Shown here piece after piece: positions 1-6,629 of a stretch of DNA of 13,556 nt. The DNA is from CAZSAA01 sp964604915 (GTDB taxonomy: Bacteria > Patescibacteriota > Patescibacteriia > Patescibacteriales > UBA12465), in assembly GCA_964604915.1 (NCBI GenBank), contig CAZSAA010000021.1, forward strand, positions 1-13,556, given 5' to 3'. Positions within the stretch are counted from its first letter, which is position 1, and each line of letters starts with the position of its first letter. The notes beneath the pieces were generated by a model. It ran no database searches. It worked only from the letters and a program-made list of their open reading frames with translations, and had not been told where the DNA came from. The translations under genes and the position numbers were made by a program.

Positions 1-2
1 TC

Positions 3-53
3 GATTGCACCCAGAAGATAGAGATGGAAAATGGGAGGATAATAGAGGGATGA
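3..53 (+). CDS. Possible C-terminal tail of a gene entering from the left (partial)
   Basis: The window opens with a 16-codon open stretch (DCTQKIEMENGRIIEG) ending in TGA. The pattern I-x-M-E-N-G-R-I-I-E resembles the tail that follows the H-loop strand in ABC-transporter ATPases, but 16 residues cannot settle a family. A rho-independent hairpin 49 nt downstream, with a T-rich tail on this strand, fits the end of a plus-strand gene. The alternative is non-coding sequence. Confidence 0.3.
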   Translation, partial: DCTQKIEMENGRIIEG

Positions 54-90
54 TCGGTATCATATGTTTATTCGGAAATTCCGGATTTTC

Positions 91-122
91 TCCAAAACAA
101 AACAAGGCTCAAAAAGCCTTGT
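91..122 (-). terminator. Bidirectional rho-independent terminator after tRNA-Val
   Basis: A perfect 8-bp stem (102-109 with 115-122) encloses a 5-nt loop. On the minus strand it begins 12 nt past the tRNA 3' end and is followed by TTTTGTTTTG. On the plus strand it is followed by CTTTATTT, so it could also end the gene entering from the left. Confidence 0.8.
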
Positions 123-133
123 CTTTATTTCTG

Positions 134-207
134 TGGTCGTTAGTGGACTCGAACCACTGACCTCCGCGATGTGAACGCGGCGCTCTAACCAGCTGAGCCA
201 AACGACC
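134..207 (-). tRNA. tRNA-Val (anticodon CAC)
   Basis: The minus strand folds as a complete 74-nt cloverleaf. The acceptor stem GGTCGTT pairs with AACGACC, the D stem GCTC pairs with GAGC, and the anticodon stem CCGCG/CGCGG holds the loop TTCACAT with anticodon CAC (reads GUG, valine). The T stem AGTGG/CCACT holds TTCGAGT, and the discriminator base is A. The 3' CCA is not encoded (the genome continues CAG), so it must be added by CCA-adding enzyme. It has its own promoter just upstream and a strong terminator downstream. Confidence 0.95.
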
Positions 208-218
208 GGGATAATTGG

Positions 219-247
219 ACTATATCATAAGCGGGAGGGCTTGCCAA
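219..247 (-). promoter_or_regulatory. Promoter of tRNA-Val
   Basis: TTGGCA (242-247) and TATAGT (219-224) are separated by 17 nt. Each differs from the sigma-70 consensus at one position. The predicted start, about 7 nt past the -10 box, lies about 5 nt before the tRNA 5' end. The same TATAGT -10 is used at the typA promoter. Confidence 0.75.
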
Positions 248-265
248 TATCCCATTTATCAGGAA

Positions 266-1039
266 TTATTTATTGATAATTTGGAAGTATTTCACCCCGA
301 TTCCCTTCTTGTCGCGGTCAGGGATAAGCTGGGTAGCGGCAGTCAGAGAGATATGGCCATCCTCATACTGGACCAAGGCCTTGCGGTCAGCCTGCCAGAT
401 GATGCTCTGTACCTGGAAGCTACCGCCTAAAGTAGCGGGCGTAGGGGAAAGCCGGCCGATATTTTCTTTCAAGTATTTCTCGAAGGCGTCTTTCTCGGTT
501 AGCATGGCACATAGGAAACGCCCCTGATTATCACTCCTAAGACAGGCCTTCTCCTGATCGCTCAAATTAGCCCGGCACTCGCCGTCATAGGCGACTTTCA
601 CGCCGTTGCAGGAAGCGTCCGCTTGGCCGCAGCCATAGGTCTTGCCGTCAGCGCCGCAGACCGGATCGTAACGCAGGCATTTGACATCGCAGGTCTTTAC
701 TTGGCAAGTACCAGAAGCGAGCATGGATAGCTCATATACTTTCTCATCCCCTAGGGTGCAAAGCGAATAGCTCCGGGATTCTCCCTGGAGAGATTCGATC
801 TTACCCCCTTTATCCAGGCAGATCTTGGCACCGTTAGAAACTTCATCCTTGCATTCTCCTTTATAGAGAACGCCGGCATCCTGGGCCATGCAGGCGTTAC
901 CATATGTCTTATAGTCCTTCCCGCAAACCGGGTTATATTCCATGGTACACATCCGCACTTCTTCTGCCTTGGCCGGAAAACTGACCAGGAGCAGGAAGAA
1001 AGATGATATGCCCATGATGATAAGTTTAGTCTTGTTCAT
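266..1039 (-). CDS. Secreted Kazal/DUF333-like cysteine-rich protein
   Basis: This 257-aa protein has an N-terminal signal peptide (hydrophobic residues 6-20, likely cleavage after AKA at about residue 25), so it is exported. Domain order: a Kazal-like module at 31-63 (PVCGKDYKTYGNAC, four Cys); a DUF333-like stretch at about 70-112 (C-x4-GG, C94, GTC at 110-112); a second Kazal-like module at 117-155 (PVCGADGKTYGC); and a C-terminal domain at about 160-257 containing LGGSF and VQYEDGHI. Kazal modules are typically serine-protease inhibitors, so protection from external proteases is a reasonable but unproven role. The gene starts inside the last codons of the upstream U32 gene (14-bp overlap, different frame), implying cotranscription. 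No Shine-Dalgarno is visible. There is no clear terminator before tRNA-Val, so readthrough into the tRNA is possible. Confidence 0.85.
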   Translation of the reverse strand: MNKTKLIIMGISSFFLLLVSFPAKAEEVRMCTMEYNPVCGKDYKTYGNACMAQDAGVLYKGECKDEVSNGAKICLDKGGKIESLQGESRSYSLCTLGDEKVYELSMLASGTCQVKTCDVKCLRYDPVCGADGKTYGCGQADASCNGVKVAYDGECRANLSDQEKACLRSDNQGRFLCAMLTEKDAFEKYLKENIGRLSPTPATLGGSFQVQSIIWQADRKALVQYEDGHISLTAATQLIPDRDKKGIGVKYFQIINK

Positions 1040-2876
1040 ATATTTGCATATTACAGGCTTGGCAATCGAAGCTAAGCCTTAATTTCTTATTACCACTCAC
1101 TAAATATAACGGTTCAGCTAGATCCGCTCCTTTACCCGCCTTTTCTTTCGGGCAAGCGCCCAGATAGTGCCGAAGGCAATGCTTGGTCGTCATCAAGCGC
1201 TTTCCTCTATATTCTTGACTGACTTCGATTGCCTCTTCGACCTGGGTCGCGCCACGATCGAGATAGAAGCGGCGAGCTAGACTATTGGCAACATTATACT
1301 CATACCCTATCGTCCCGGAAAAATAATCGATACAGGGGAATCCCCCTTCCCTTACTTGCCTGGTGTATGACTCTAAACGTTTCCGCTCTAAGGAAGAAAG
1401 CAATTCTCGCCGCCAAGCGTTAATCTCGCTTATCGCTACGAAGGGGAGATTATCCAGATCCAGTGATACCTCATCGACGGAAAAAGGCGTATCGCCAGCC
1501 TTGGCTAGTTGCTTGCGGAAATTATCCTTAGCTACGTCAGGCTTCTGCGCCTGAGTAAAGTTATTGATCGTTTCCAGTCGACTGGAAATACCTTCGCTAT
1601 CTACGGCCAACAATACCAGCTTATCGCCAACTTCCGAAACAGATATTTTCACGGGTATCTTGCGCGACAGATTAGAAATGATCGCCTGTTCGAAGTCAGG
1701 ATTCTCGTTACGATAAATAACGTCACCGGGTGATAAAGGTAACCGCCTATGGAGAGATATCCTGCCCTGTTTATCCACCATATTTACCAGCGCTCCATGC
1801 AATCTGCCGTCCTTAGCTAAGAAACAGATGCCCTGGCCACTGTGTAAATCATGCTCGCCTTCTAAGCTAAAACTATCTCCCCATATGTCCGCTACCCGCC
1901 CTATCCTCTCGCCCAGCGATTTCTGGCTATCAGGCGATATCCAAGTGTCGCGCTGGCCAGAGAAAAAATATTCGCTAAAGCCCCGGTTGAAGCTCTTGGC
2001 CGGATCCGGCTCGATACTAGTTTCCGAGACTCCTAGCGATGGCCTGTCCAAGTCATCCCGACTTCCGATGATATCATCAAGCAGGCGACGATAGTAGGCG
2101 ACCACGTTGGTAACATATGCTCCGTCCTTGAGACGGCCCTCAATCTTGAAACTAGAGACGCCAGCGTCGATAAGTTCCTCAAGATGGGAGGAGAGGTTAA
2201 GGTCCCTAAGCGAAAGCAGATATTTATCCTTTGCCAATACCCTTCCCTGGCTATCTACCAGCGAATATGGCAAACGGCAAGCCTGGGTGCATGAACCGCG
2301 ATTAGCACTACGGCCAGTAGTCGCTTGACTGAGATAGCAACGGCCGCTATAGCTCACACACAGAGCACCATGCACGAAGCATTCTAAATCAACCTGGGTT
2401 TTTTCCCTGATCGCTCGTATCTGTTCCAAGCTAAGTTCCCTAGCGAAGATGACGCGAGAGAAGCCCGTCTGTTCTAAAAATTTAACTTGCTCTAGGTCAC
2501 GGTTATCGGTCTGGGTGCTAGCGAAAACGGGGATAGGGGGCAAATCCATTTCTAACAGTCCCATATCCTGGATAATGAGGGCGTCAATGCCGGCTTCATA
2601 TGCTTGCCAAGCGGTTTCTCGGGCTGATTCCAGCTCCGCCTCGAAGATGATGGTATTTAGTGCCAGATATACTTTGGCTCGATATAGGTGAGCGAAAGAA
2701 CAGAGCGCGGCGATATCCTCCCAGCTGTTGCCAGCCGCCGCCCTCGCCCCGAACCTAGCCGCACCGATATATACCGCGTCAGCGCCCGCTAAGATAGCCA
2801 AGCGCCCGGTCTCGTAATCACGAGCCGGGGCCAATAGCTCTACCAGCCTCTTTGATGATGTATTCTCCATATGCAT
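1026..2876 (-). CDS. rlhA: Peptidase U32 family protein, RlhA-like (23S rRNA C2501 hydroxylation)
   Basis: This 616-aa protein has the U32 N-terminal TIM-barrel-like region (LAPARDYETGRLAILAGADA near residue 15). The U32 signature lies at 165-183 (ECFVHGALCVSYSGRCYLS), followed by CTQAC. Cys173, 180, 196 and 200 could hold an iron-sulfur cluster. A DUF3656-like middle (about 380-500) and a C-terminal Cys set (567, 575, 605, 608) in LMTTKHCLRHYLGACPK and FDCQAC match the long RlhA/YdcP architecture (about 650 aa in E. coli) rather than the short UbiU/UbiV or TrhP forms. RlhA makes 5-hydroxycytidine at 23S rRNA C2501. Assignment to RlhA is by architecture; the U32 family is certain. Start is ambiguous: ATG at 2876 or 2870. 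It leads a two-gene unit with the overlapping Kazal gene. Confidence 0.88.
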   Translation of the reverse strand: MHMENTSSKRLVELLAPARDYETGRLAILAGADAVYIGAARFGARAAAGNSWEDIAALCSFAHLYRAKVYLALNTIIFEAELESARETAWQAYEAGIDALIIQDMGLLEMDLPPIPVFASTQTDNRDLEQVKFLEQTGFSRVIFARELSLEQIRAIREKTQVDLECFVHGALCVSYSGRCYLSQATTGRSANRGSCTQACRLPYSLVDSQGRVLAKDKYLLSLRDLNLSSHLEELIDAGVSSFKIEGRLKDGAYVTNVVAYYRRLLDDIIGSRDDLDRPSLGVSETSIEPDPAKSFNRGFSEYFFSGQRDTWISPDSQKSLGERIGRVADIWGDSFSLEGEHDLHSGQGICFLAKDGRLHGALVNMVDKQGRISLHRRLPLSPGDVIYRNENPDFEQAIISNLSRKIPVKISVSEVGDKLVLLAVDSEGISSRLETINNFTQAQKPDVAKDNFRKQLAKAGDTPFSVDEVSLDLDNLPFVAISEINAWRRELLSSLERKRLESYTRQVREGGFPCIDYFSGTIGYEYNVANSLARRFYLDRGATQVEEAIEVSQEYRGKRLMTTKHCLRHYLGACPKEKAGKGADLAEPLYLVSGNKKLRLSFDCQACNMQIYEQD

Positions 2877-2878
2877 CC

Positions 2879-2887
2879 ATTGTATCA
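2879..2887 (-). promoter_or_regulatory. Possible extended -10 of the rlhA-Kazal unit
   Basis: TGATACAAT (TACAAT at 2879-2884, preceded by a TG extension) sits immediately before the U32 start. No recognisable -35 lies 16-18 nt upstream. If used, transcription would begin near 2872 and favour the ATG at 2870 with almost no leader. Only about 30 nt separate it from the preceding terminator, so a promoter must lie here unless the unit is expressed by readthrough. Confidence 0.35.
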
Positions 2888-2910
2888 GGGCTAAGGGAAA
2901 AAGGAAGGAT

Positions 2911-2940
2911 ACAAAAAACAGGCGTCATTTTACGCCTGTT
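2911..2940 (-). terminator. Rho-independent terminator of the 427-aa membrane protein gene
   Basis: A perfect 9-bp stem (2932-2940 with 2917-2925 on the minus strand, AACAGGCGT/ACGCCTGTT) with a 6-nt loop is followed by TTTTTTG. It begins 8 nt past the stop codon. Confidence 0.9.
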
Positions 2941-2947
2941 TCCTATT

Positions 2948-4231
2948 TCATTTCCTCTCTTCTTCCTCCTCTTCGATAAGATTGGAAAAAGAAAGAATCT
3001 CGCCGCAATTTTCCCTCAACATATACGACAAGGCCTTCCTGCCTCCATATTCCTTAAATTCCAACAAGTTATTCCGGAAATCCGTCACTTGCTTGATAAC
3101 CTTCTTCAAGTAGTTATCATCAAAACTATGCTGGAAAAATTCCATAATAGTGAGAAGGATGAGCTTCAGATCACTTCCCGGCCAGACGAACCGTTCCTTT
3201 ATGTGGGAAATAATGACTACATCGGCTAGGCGCAATTCCGCAATTTTATACCTTGCCTGTTCAGGGAATTTTTCCGTGCTTAGCCCGAGACCGATGAGTT
3301 TAAGTACGTCATCCCAACTAGCGACACCTCTATCCAAGATTTTCTGGATTTCTTCTTCGCGATTACGCTGTTGTTCCGCTTTTTTCAGTTCTAACATCCT
3401 TTTTTCCTTCTCCCTTTCGCCCTCTAAGGCTGCTTCGCGTTTCTTGCGTTCATTTTTTTCTTGTTCATGCTTCTTGAGCCTGATCTTTTCTGCCCTTTTA
3501 CTTCGCCAATGATATGCTCCTAAACAAATTATAGCCAAACACATTACCAAAACTAATGGTCGCCAGACTGCAGACCAAAATTGGTATAGCGTACTAATCG
3601 GAGCGGCTAAGACTGGAAGTACGGCAATGATAACGATGATTTCTCCTGTTCCCGGCAACGACCACTTATCCTTGATAGCATTCAAGCCACCAGTCAACCA
3701 AAAGATTGAAAGCGTTTCCATAGCGATTATCCAGACATATTGCGTCCCGAAATGCACATACGCCTCCAGACACAGGAGGGTTGAGAGAAATAAGAATATA
3801 ACTTTTCTTACCGAATCATATTTCTCACCTAAATCAGAAAACATATACGATAATACGTCTACTTCTGAATTTAGGAAGTCTCGTACCGCCAGATACAGGC
3901 AGATGAATAATAACAGGCCTACGACAATCCAAATGATTGGCCCAGGAACGTTAACGAGTTGATTCTGATTATTAGCAAATAAGAGTAATTTAACCGCACC
4001 TAGAGAAATGATAATCAGATTGCGTAATTCCCTTCTACTTAAAAATTCCCAGGCGCCACCACGAAAAAGATTTGCCAGAGAAAATGTAGCTACAACTGCC
4101 AAGACGATAGAGACGCCTTGGAAAATAGGGTTGCCCACTTCTATCAGATAGATGACTGACAAGACCAAGGGCCAGGATAATAATCGCGCAATTTCGGCGA
4201 AAAAACTTTTCCATCTAAGAGAAATTTTCAT
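2948..4231 (-). CDS. Polytopic membrane protein with cytosolic coiled-coil and C-terminal domain
   Basis: I do not recognise this 427-aa protein as a named family. Eight hydrophobic segments fill residues 13-242. A charged K/R/E-rich segment (243-300) reads as a long coiled coil or helix. The final part (300-427) has no membrane segment and ends in a run of glutamates. The first seven helices align with each half of the 501-aa protein at 6661-8166: FAEIARLLSWP matches LAEIIRLSYLP, NNQNQLVNVPGPIIW (87-101) matches NGQNEAINLPGPIFW, HFGTQYVW (160-167) matches HFGSLYVW, and STLYQFW (213-219) matches STVYQFW. So it is one membrane unit fused to a cytosolic tail, perhaps a sensor or scaffold (inference). 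The gene is monocistronic, with a terminator 8 nt after the stop. No Shine-Dalgarno is seen; the leader before ATG is A/T-rich. Confidence 0.85.
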   Translation of the reverse strand: MKISLRWKSFFAEIARLLSWPLVLSVIYLIEVGNPIFQGVSIVLAVVATFSLANLFRGGAWEFLSRRELRNLIIISLGAVKLLLFANNQNQLVNVPGPIIWIVVGLLLFICLYLAVRDFLNSEVDVLSYMFSDLGEKYDSVRKVIFLFLSTLLCLEAYVHFGTQYVWIIAMETLSIFWLTGGLNAIKDKWSLPGTGEIIVIIAVLPVLAAPISTLYQFWSAVWRPLVLVMCLAIICLGAYHWRSKRAEKIRLKKHEQEKNERKKREAALEGEREKEKRMLELKKAEQQRNREEEIQKILDRGVASWDDVLKLIGLGLSTEKFPEQARYKIAELRLADVVIISHIKERFVWPGSDLKLILLTIMEFFQHSFDDNYLKKVIKQVTDFRNNLLEFKEYGGRKALSYMLRENCGEILSFSNLIEEEEEERK

Positions 4232-4337
4232 TTGATTTGTTTTTAAAGTACTTTAGGACTTTTCCTCAAACTTTTAATTGCTTGAGGCCATATACTTATG
4301 GCTTTTACGAGGCGTCCATCTATCCCTCGATTAAAAA

Positions 4338-4367
4338 AACCTAGCATTTTATTCCCCATTCTGTCAA
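4338..4367 (-). promoter_or_regulatory. Candidate promoter of the 427-aa membrane protein gene
   Basis: A perfect TTGACA (4362-4367) is followed after 18 nt by TAGGTT (4338-4343) with an upstream TG (TGCTAGGTT). The -10 is poor, but the extended -10 layout matches that of the paralogous gene at 8250-8279 (TTGACC, 18 nt, TGCTAGTAT). The predicted leader is about 100 nt. Confidence 0.5.
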
Positions 4368-4410
4368 TACCATTAATGTCCACGCTACTTAGGCGGATAC
4401 AAATGTTATA

Positions 4411-4443
4411 CAAAAAAAGACCTCATACTTGCGTACGAGGCCT
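4411..4443 (-). terminator. Rho-independent terminator of the ExoX-C-like gene
   Basis: An 11-bp stem with two G-U wobbles (4433-4443 with 4418-4428) closes a GCAA tetraloop and is followed by seven T on the minus strand. It begins 8 nt past the stop of the gene at 4452-4892. Confidence 0.92.
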
Positions 4444-4451
4444 ATTTAAAT

Positions 4452-4892
4452 TCAAACTAAAGAACTTACCCGGCAAGCTTTCTTCAATAGGATGAAGAAG
4501 CGCTTCACCTCTCTCTGCTTGATTGCCGTTAGGGCGGTGGGAGCAATACGTATCAACTGTCCCGGTCGAGTGCTCCTGAGCATTTTCAGGCAATCCGGGT
4601 CATCGCAACAGGACAATCCCAGTTGCATGTCCCCAGAAGATGGCAGGAGCAAGAAGGATACCTTTCTCTCTCCGCAATAGGAGCAGTCCCTGGCAATAGC
4701 CAAGCTGAATACGCTGGAGATAAGCTCTTCCAAGGCAATCTGGAGACGGTTCTTATTCTTTACCTCCTTACTTTCCATGCTATTGTACAGCCGCCAGATA
4801 AAGGCCGGGTCTTCCTTGAAGACCTGCTCGATTGTTTGTCCTTTATGCTTCCCATTCTGGAAAACATACAAAGTCGATCCCGCGTCTTTCAT
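4452..4892 (-). CDS. ExoX C-terminal-like domain plus zinc-knuckle protein
   Basis: I start this gene at ATG 4892 (146 aa) because that ATG overlaps the TGA of the preceding gene as ATGA, the usual sign of translational coupling. A TTG 57 nt upstream is in frame but less likely. Residues 8-37 (YVFQNGKHKGQTIEQVF, then DPAFIWRLY) match the small fold found at the C-terminus of exonuclease X-like proteins, whose pattern is F-x-G-K-[YH]-K-G followed by a W-rich helix. Residues 70-101 contain C-x2-C, then CC-x4-C (C70, C73, C95/C96, C101), a likely zinc site. No exonuclease domain is present, so a nucleic-acid-binding or accessory role is possible but not shown. The basic C-terminus (REVKRFFILLKKAC) fits that. 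It ends just before a strong terminator. Confidence 0.75.
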   Translation of the reverse strand: MKDAGSTLYVFQNGKHKGQTIEQVFKEDPAFIWRLYNSMESKEVKNKNRLQIALEELISSVFSLAIARDCSYCGERKVSFLLLPSSGDMQLGLSCCDDPDCLKMLRSTRPGQLIRIAPTALTAIKQREVKRFFILLKKACRVSSLV

Positions 4893-5290
4893 AGCCTGGG
4901 TGGAGTTAGGAACAATTTTTCCAGCCTTGCTATAGACGGAGGCGGGCAACGGACCTGGCTGGTACCAGTACTATCCTTCTTCGTGGCCCAGCTCTTAACT
5001 GTCGCCCATCCCTCATTAGGGACGGGATCATCGCCACTTCGCATCGGCCGATGAATAACGATATCGACCGCCTGGCCATCGATCAGGTAGCGGAAACATG
5101 CGGTCCGCCACTTTTCATAGGTAGCGTAACTTTCATCGATGGCTCCGCGGCTGGTGAGCATCGCCTTAAAGAGCCTCGGGTTTTCTGCCTCTTTAATTGT
5201 CAAGCATCTTTTTTCCTGACTCTCCTGAGCCTGGCCTATCATCAACAGGCCTAACAAAATAATCAGCAATCCTCCTTTTTTCATGATCAT
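4889..5290 (-). CDS. Secreted small protein, paralogue of the 144-aa protein
   Basis: The protein is 133 aa, or 131 from the second ATG at 5284, which gives the better signal-peptide start MKKGGLLIILLG. The hydrophobic segment ends in GQAQ near residue 22, so export is predicted. The mature part has two features shared with the next upstream gene: EAENPRLFKAM here against EAEYPALFQKM there, and C-x2-Y/YR-hydrophobic-G further on. I do not recognise the family. Its stop overlaps the start of the ExoX-C-like gene (ATGA), so the pair forms an operon under the promoter at 5329-5357. No Shine-Dalgarno is visible. Confidence 0.75.
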   Translation of the reverse strand: MIMKKGGLLIILLGLLMIGQAQESQEKRCLTIKEAENPRLFKAMLTSRGAIDESYATYEKWRTACFRYLIDGQAVDIVIHRPMRSGDDPVPNEGWATVKSWATKKDSTGTSQVRCPPPSIARLEKLFLTPPRL

Positions 5291-5328
5291 GATATAGATA
5301 TTTAGGGTTAATGTTCAATATTTCTCAT

Positions 5329-5357
5329 AAAATATCACATAATCGATAAAAAGTCAA
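5329..5357 (-). promoter_or_regulatory. Promoter of the secreted protein / ExoX-C-like operon
   Basis: TTGACT (5352-5357) and TATTTT (5329-5334) are 17 nt apart. Predicted transcription starts near 5322, giving a leader of about 32-38 nt, close to the leader length predicted for the promoters at 5896, 10480 and 12484. Confidence 0.6.
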
Positions 5358-5376
5358 AAAACTGGATTTTTTCCAA

Positions 5377-5404
5377 GAAAAAAGGCCTCATTTTTCATGG
5401 GCCT
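5377..5404 (-). terminator. Rho-independent terminator of the 144-aa protein gene
   Basis: On the minus strand AGGCC-CAT pairs with ATG-(A)-GGCCT around a GAAAA loop: 8 bp with one bulged A. The hairpin is followed by TTTTTT and begins 17 nt past the stop codon. Confidence 0.8.
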
Positions 5405-5421
5405 CCTCTTTTATCTGCCGG

Positions 5422-5856
5422 CTATTCCTTGAGGAAGTAGTCGGAAATTTCTTGCATATCGAGCGGTTGCCGCTCGACTTTCCTGGCCGTTGACGCCATC
5501 TGGACGCCATCGGAAAACCGTGGAGCTGGTGCGTCAATTTTTTTAGTCCGTTTCACCTGCACTCGGACCAGCGAACTACCGGAACCAGGAATACAGTTCC
5601 CGGCCTCATCGCGCTCCTGTTGGTTCTTGAAAATGAACTCTCGCCCATTTATCCGGTAAACGCAGTAGCTGTACCTGACCCCCGGAACGGCATGTTCCCA
5701 AAATTTCGCTGCACCTTCTCCTGAGGCCATCTTTTGGAACAAAGCCGGATATTCGGCCTCGGAAATAACGGCCTCCTGATAGCGAGGCCAGAATGCGAGG
5801 AAATACATAACGCCAGCGATAACCAGCACAGACAAAAACAGAAAATTTTTTTTCAT
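5422..5856 (-). CDS. Exported or membrane-anchored small protein of unknown function
   Basis: This 144-aa protein has a basic start (MKKN) and one hydrophobic helix at about residues 5-23. No clear cleavage site follows, so it may remain anchored with the rest outside. Residues 31-45 (ISEAEYPALFQKMAS) and the later YCVYRINGREF align with the 133-aa secreted protein encoded downstream, so the two are paralogues in tandem. The last 40 residues are polar and look disordered. No catalytic motif or known family is recognised. It has its own promoter (5896-5924) and terminator. The ATG start is preceded by an A/T-only leader without a Shine-Dalgarno. Confidence 0.75.
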   Translation of the reverse strand: MKKNFLFLSVLVIAGVMYFLAFWPRYQEAVISEAEYPALFQKMASGEGAAKFWEHAVPGVRYSYCVYRINGREFIFKNQQERDEAGNCIPGSGSSLVRVQVKRTKKIDAPAPRFSDGVQMASTARKVERQPLDMQEISDYFLKE

Positions 5857-5895
5857 GATTATATATATTTGATTTTATTAACGTTCTAAGTCCCA

Positions 5896-5924
5896 ATAGT
5901 ACCACTTAATGACGGATAAGTCAA
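5896..5924 (-). promoter_or_regulatory. Promoter of the 144-aa protein gene
   Basis: TTGACT (5919-5924) and TACTAT (5896-5901) are separated by 17 nt. The predicted start near 5889 gives a 33-nt leader. Confidence 0.65.
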
Positions 5925-5963
5925 GAGCGGGTTTTCACCTAACCTTCCCATACCTTTACTAGC

Positions 5964-6629
5964 ATGATAATATCAGGGTATATGCTCGACTTGGCTAAAG
6001 AAAAATCCCTGTTTTCCCAAGGATACCGGATCATCGCCGGGGTGGATGAGGCTGGCCGGGGACCGCTCTGCGGACCGGTCGTCGCTGCGGCTGTGGCCTT
6101 AGGAGAAGATTTTGTCATCACGCCTGACTTGGAAAAGGTGGCTGATTCCAAGAAACTCAGTGCCAAGCGGCGGGAACAGCTATTTGCCCATATCAAGGAA
6201 CATGCTCTAGCCGTAGAGATAAGTGTGGTTTCTAATCTAGTCATCGACCGCATCAATATCCTCCAAGCCAGTTTCCTAGCGATGAAAAATGCCGTGGCTA
6301 AGCTCAGTATGCAACCGGACTTCGTCCTAGTTGACGGCCATATGAAGATCCCTAAATTCGACCTCGCCCAGGAAGCGATCATTGACGGCGATGCCCAGAT
6401 CTTCGCTATCGCCGCCGCCTCCATTATTGCCAAGGTCAGCCGCGACTATCTGATGACTGAGTTCGATAAGGAATATCCCCAATACGGATTCGCAAAACAC
6501 AAGGGCTACGGCACCAAAGCACACCTGGAAGCGCTTACCGAATATGGCCCCTGCCCTATCCACCGCGCCTCTTTCGCGCCGGTAGCCAAATGTCTGAAGG
6601 TACTAAAGAAAAACCCCATGTCCGTTTGA
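5964..6629 (+). CDS. rnhB: Ribonuclease HII
   Basis: Ribonuclease HII cleaves the RNA strand of RNA-DNA hybrids and starts removal of ribonucleotides misincorporated in DNA. The 221-aa length is normal. Family motifs are intact: GVDEAGRGPLCGPVVAAAV (26-44), DSKKLSAKRRE (61-71), VLVDG (121-125), GDAQIFAIAAASIIAKVSRD (142-161) and HKGYGTKAHLEAL near the C-terminus. The metal-binding carboxylates are expected at D28, E29, D124 and D143. Start is ambiguous: ATG at 5964, or ATG at 5982 (MLDLAKEKSLF), which has an AGGG 3 nt upstream and gives 215 aa. I could not find a convincing promoter in the short gap before it. Its last codons form one arm of the downstream terminator. Confidence 0.96.
   Translation: MIISGYMLDLAKEKSLFSQGYRIIAGVDEAGRGPLCGPVVAAAVALGEDFVITPDLEKVADSKKLSAKRREQLFAHIKEHALAVEISVVSNLVIDRINILQASFLAMKNAVAKLSMQPDFVLVDGHMKIPKFDLAQEAIIDGDAQIFAIAAASIIAKVSRDYLMTEFDKEYPQYGFAKHKGYGTKAHLEALTEYGPCPIHRASFAPVAKCLKVLKKNPMSV

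Noticed and set aside
2..172. Open frame running from the left edge through the terminator and tRNA on the plus strand
   Set aside because: It crosses a certain tRNA gene and a terminator hairpin and has no protein-like pattern; frame 3 (3-53) is the better candidate for a gene tail.
4893..4949. TTG-initiated N-terminal extension of the ExoX-C-like gene
   Set aside because: The extension overlaps the preceding gene in another frame, and the ATGA junction at 4889-4892 gives a much better start.
5606..5905. 99-aa minus-strand ORF overlapping the 144-aa gene
   Set aside because: Its start lies upstream of the predicted transcript start, and the other frame has the signal helix and the paralogue match.
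5939..6433. 164-aa minus-strand ORF opposite rnhB
   Set aside because: It is a low-information shadow of the certain RNase HII gene.
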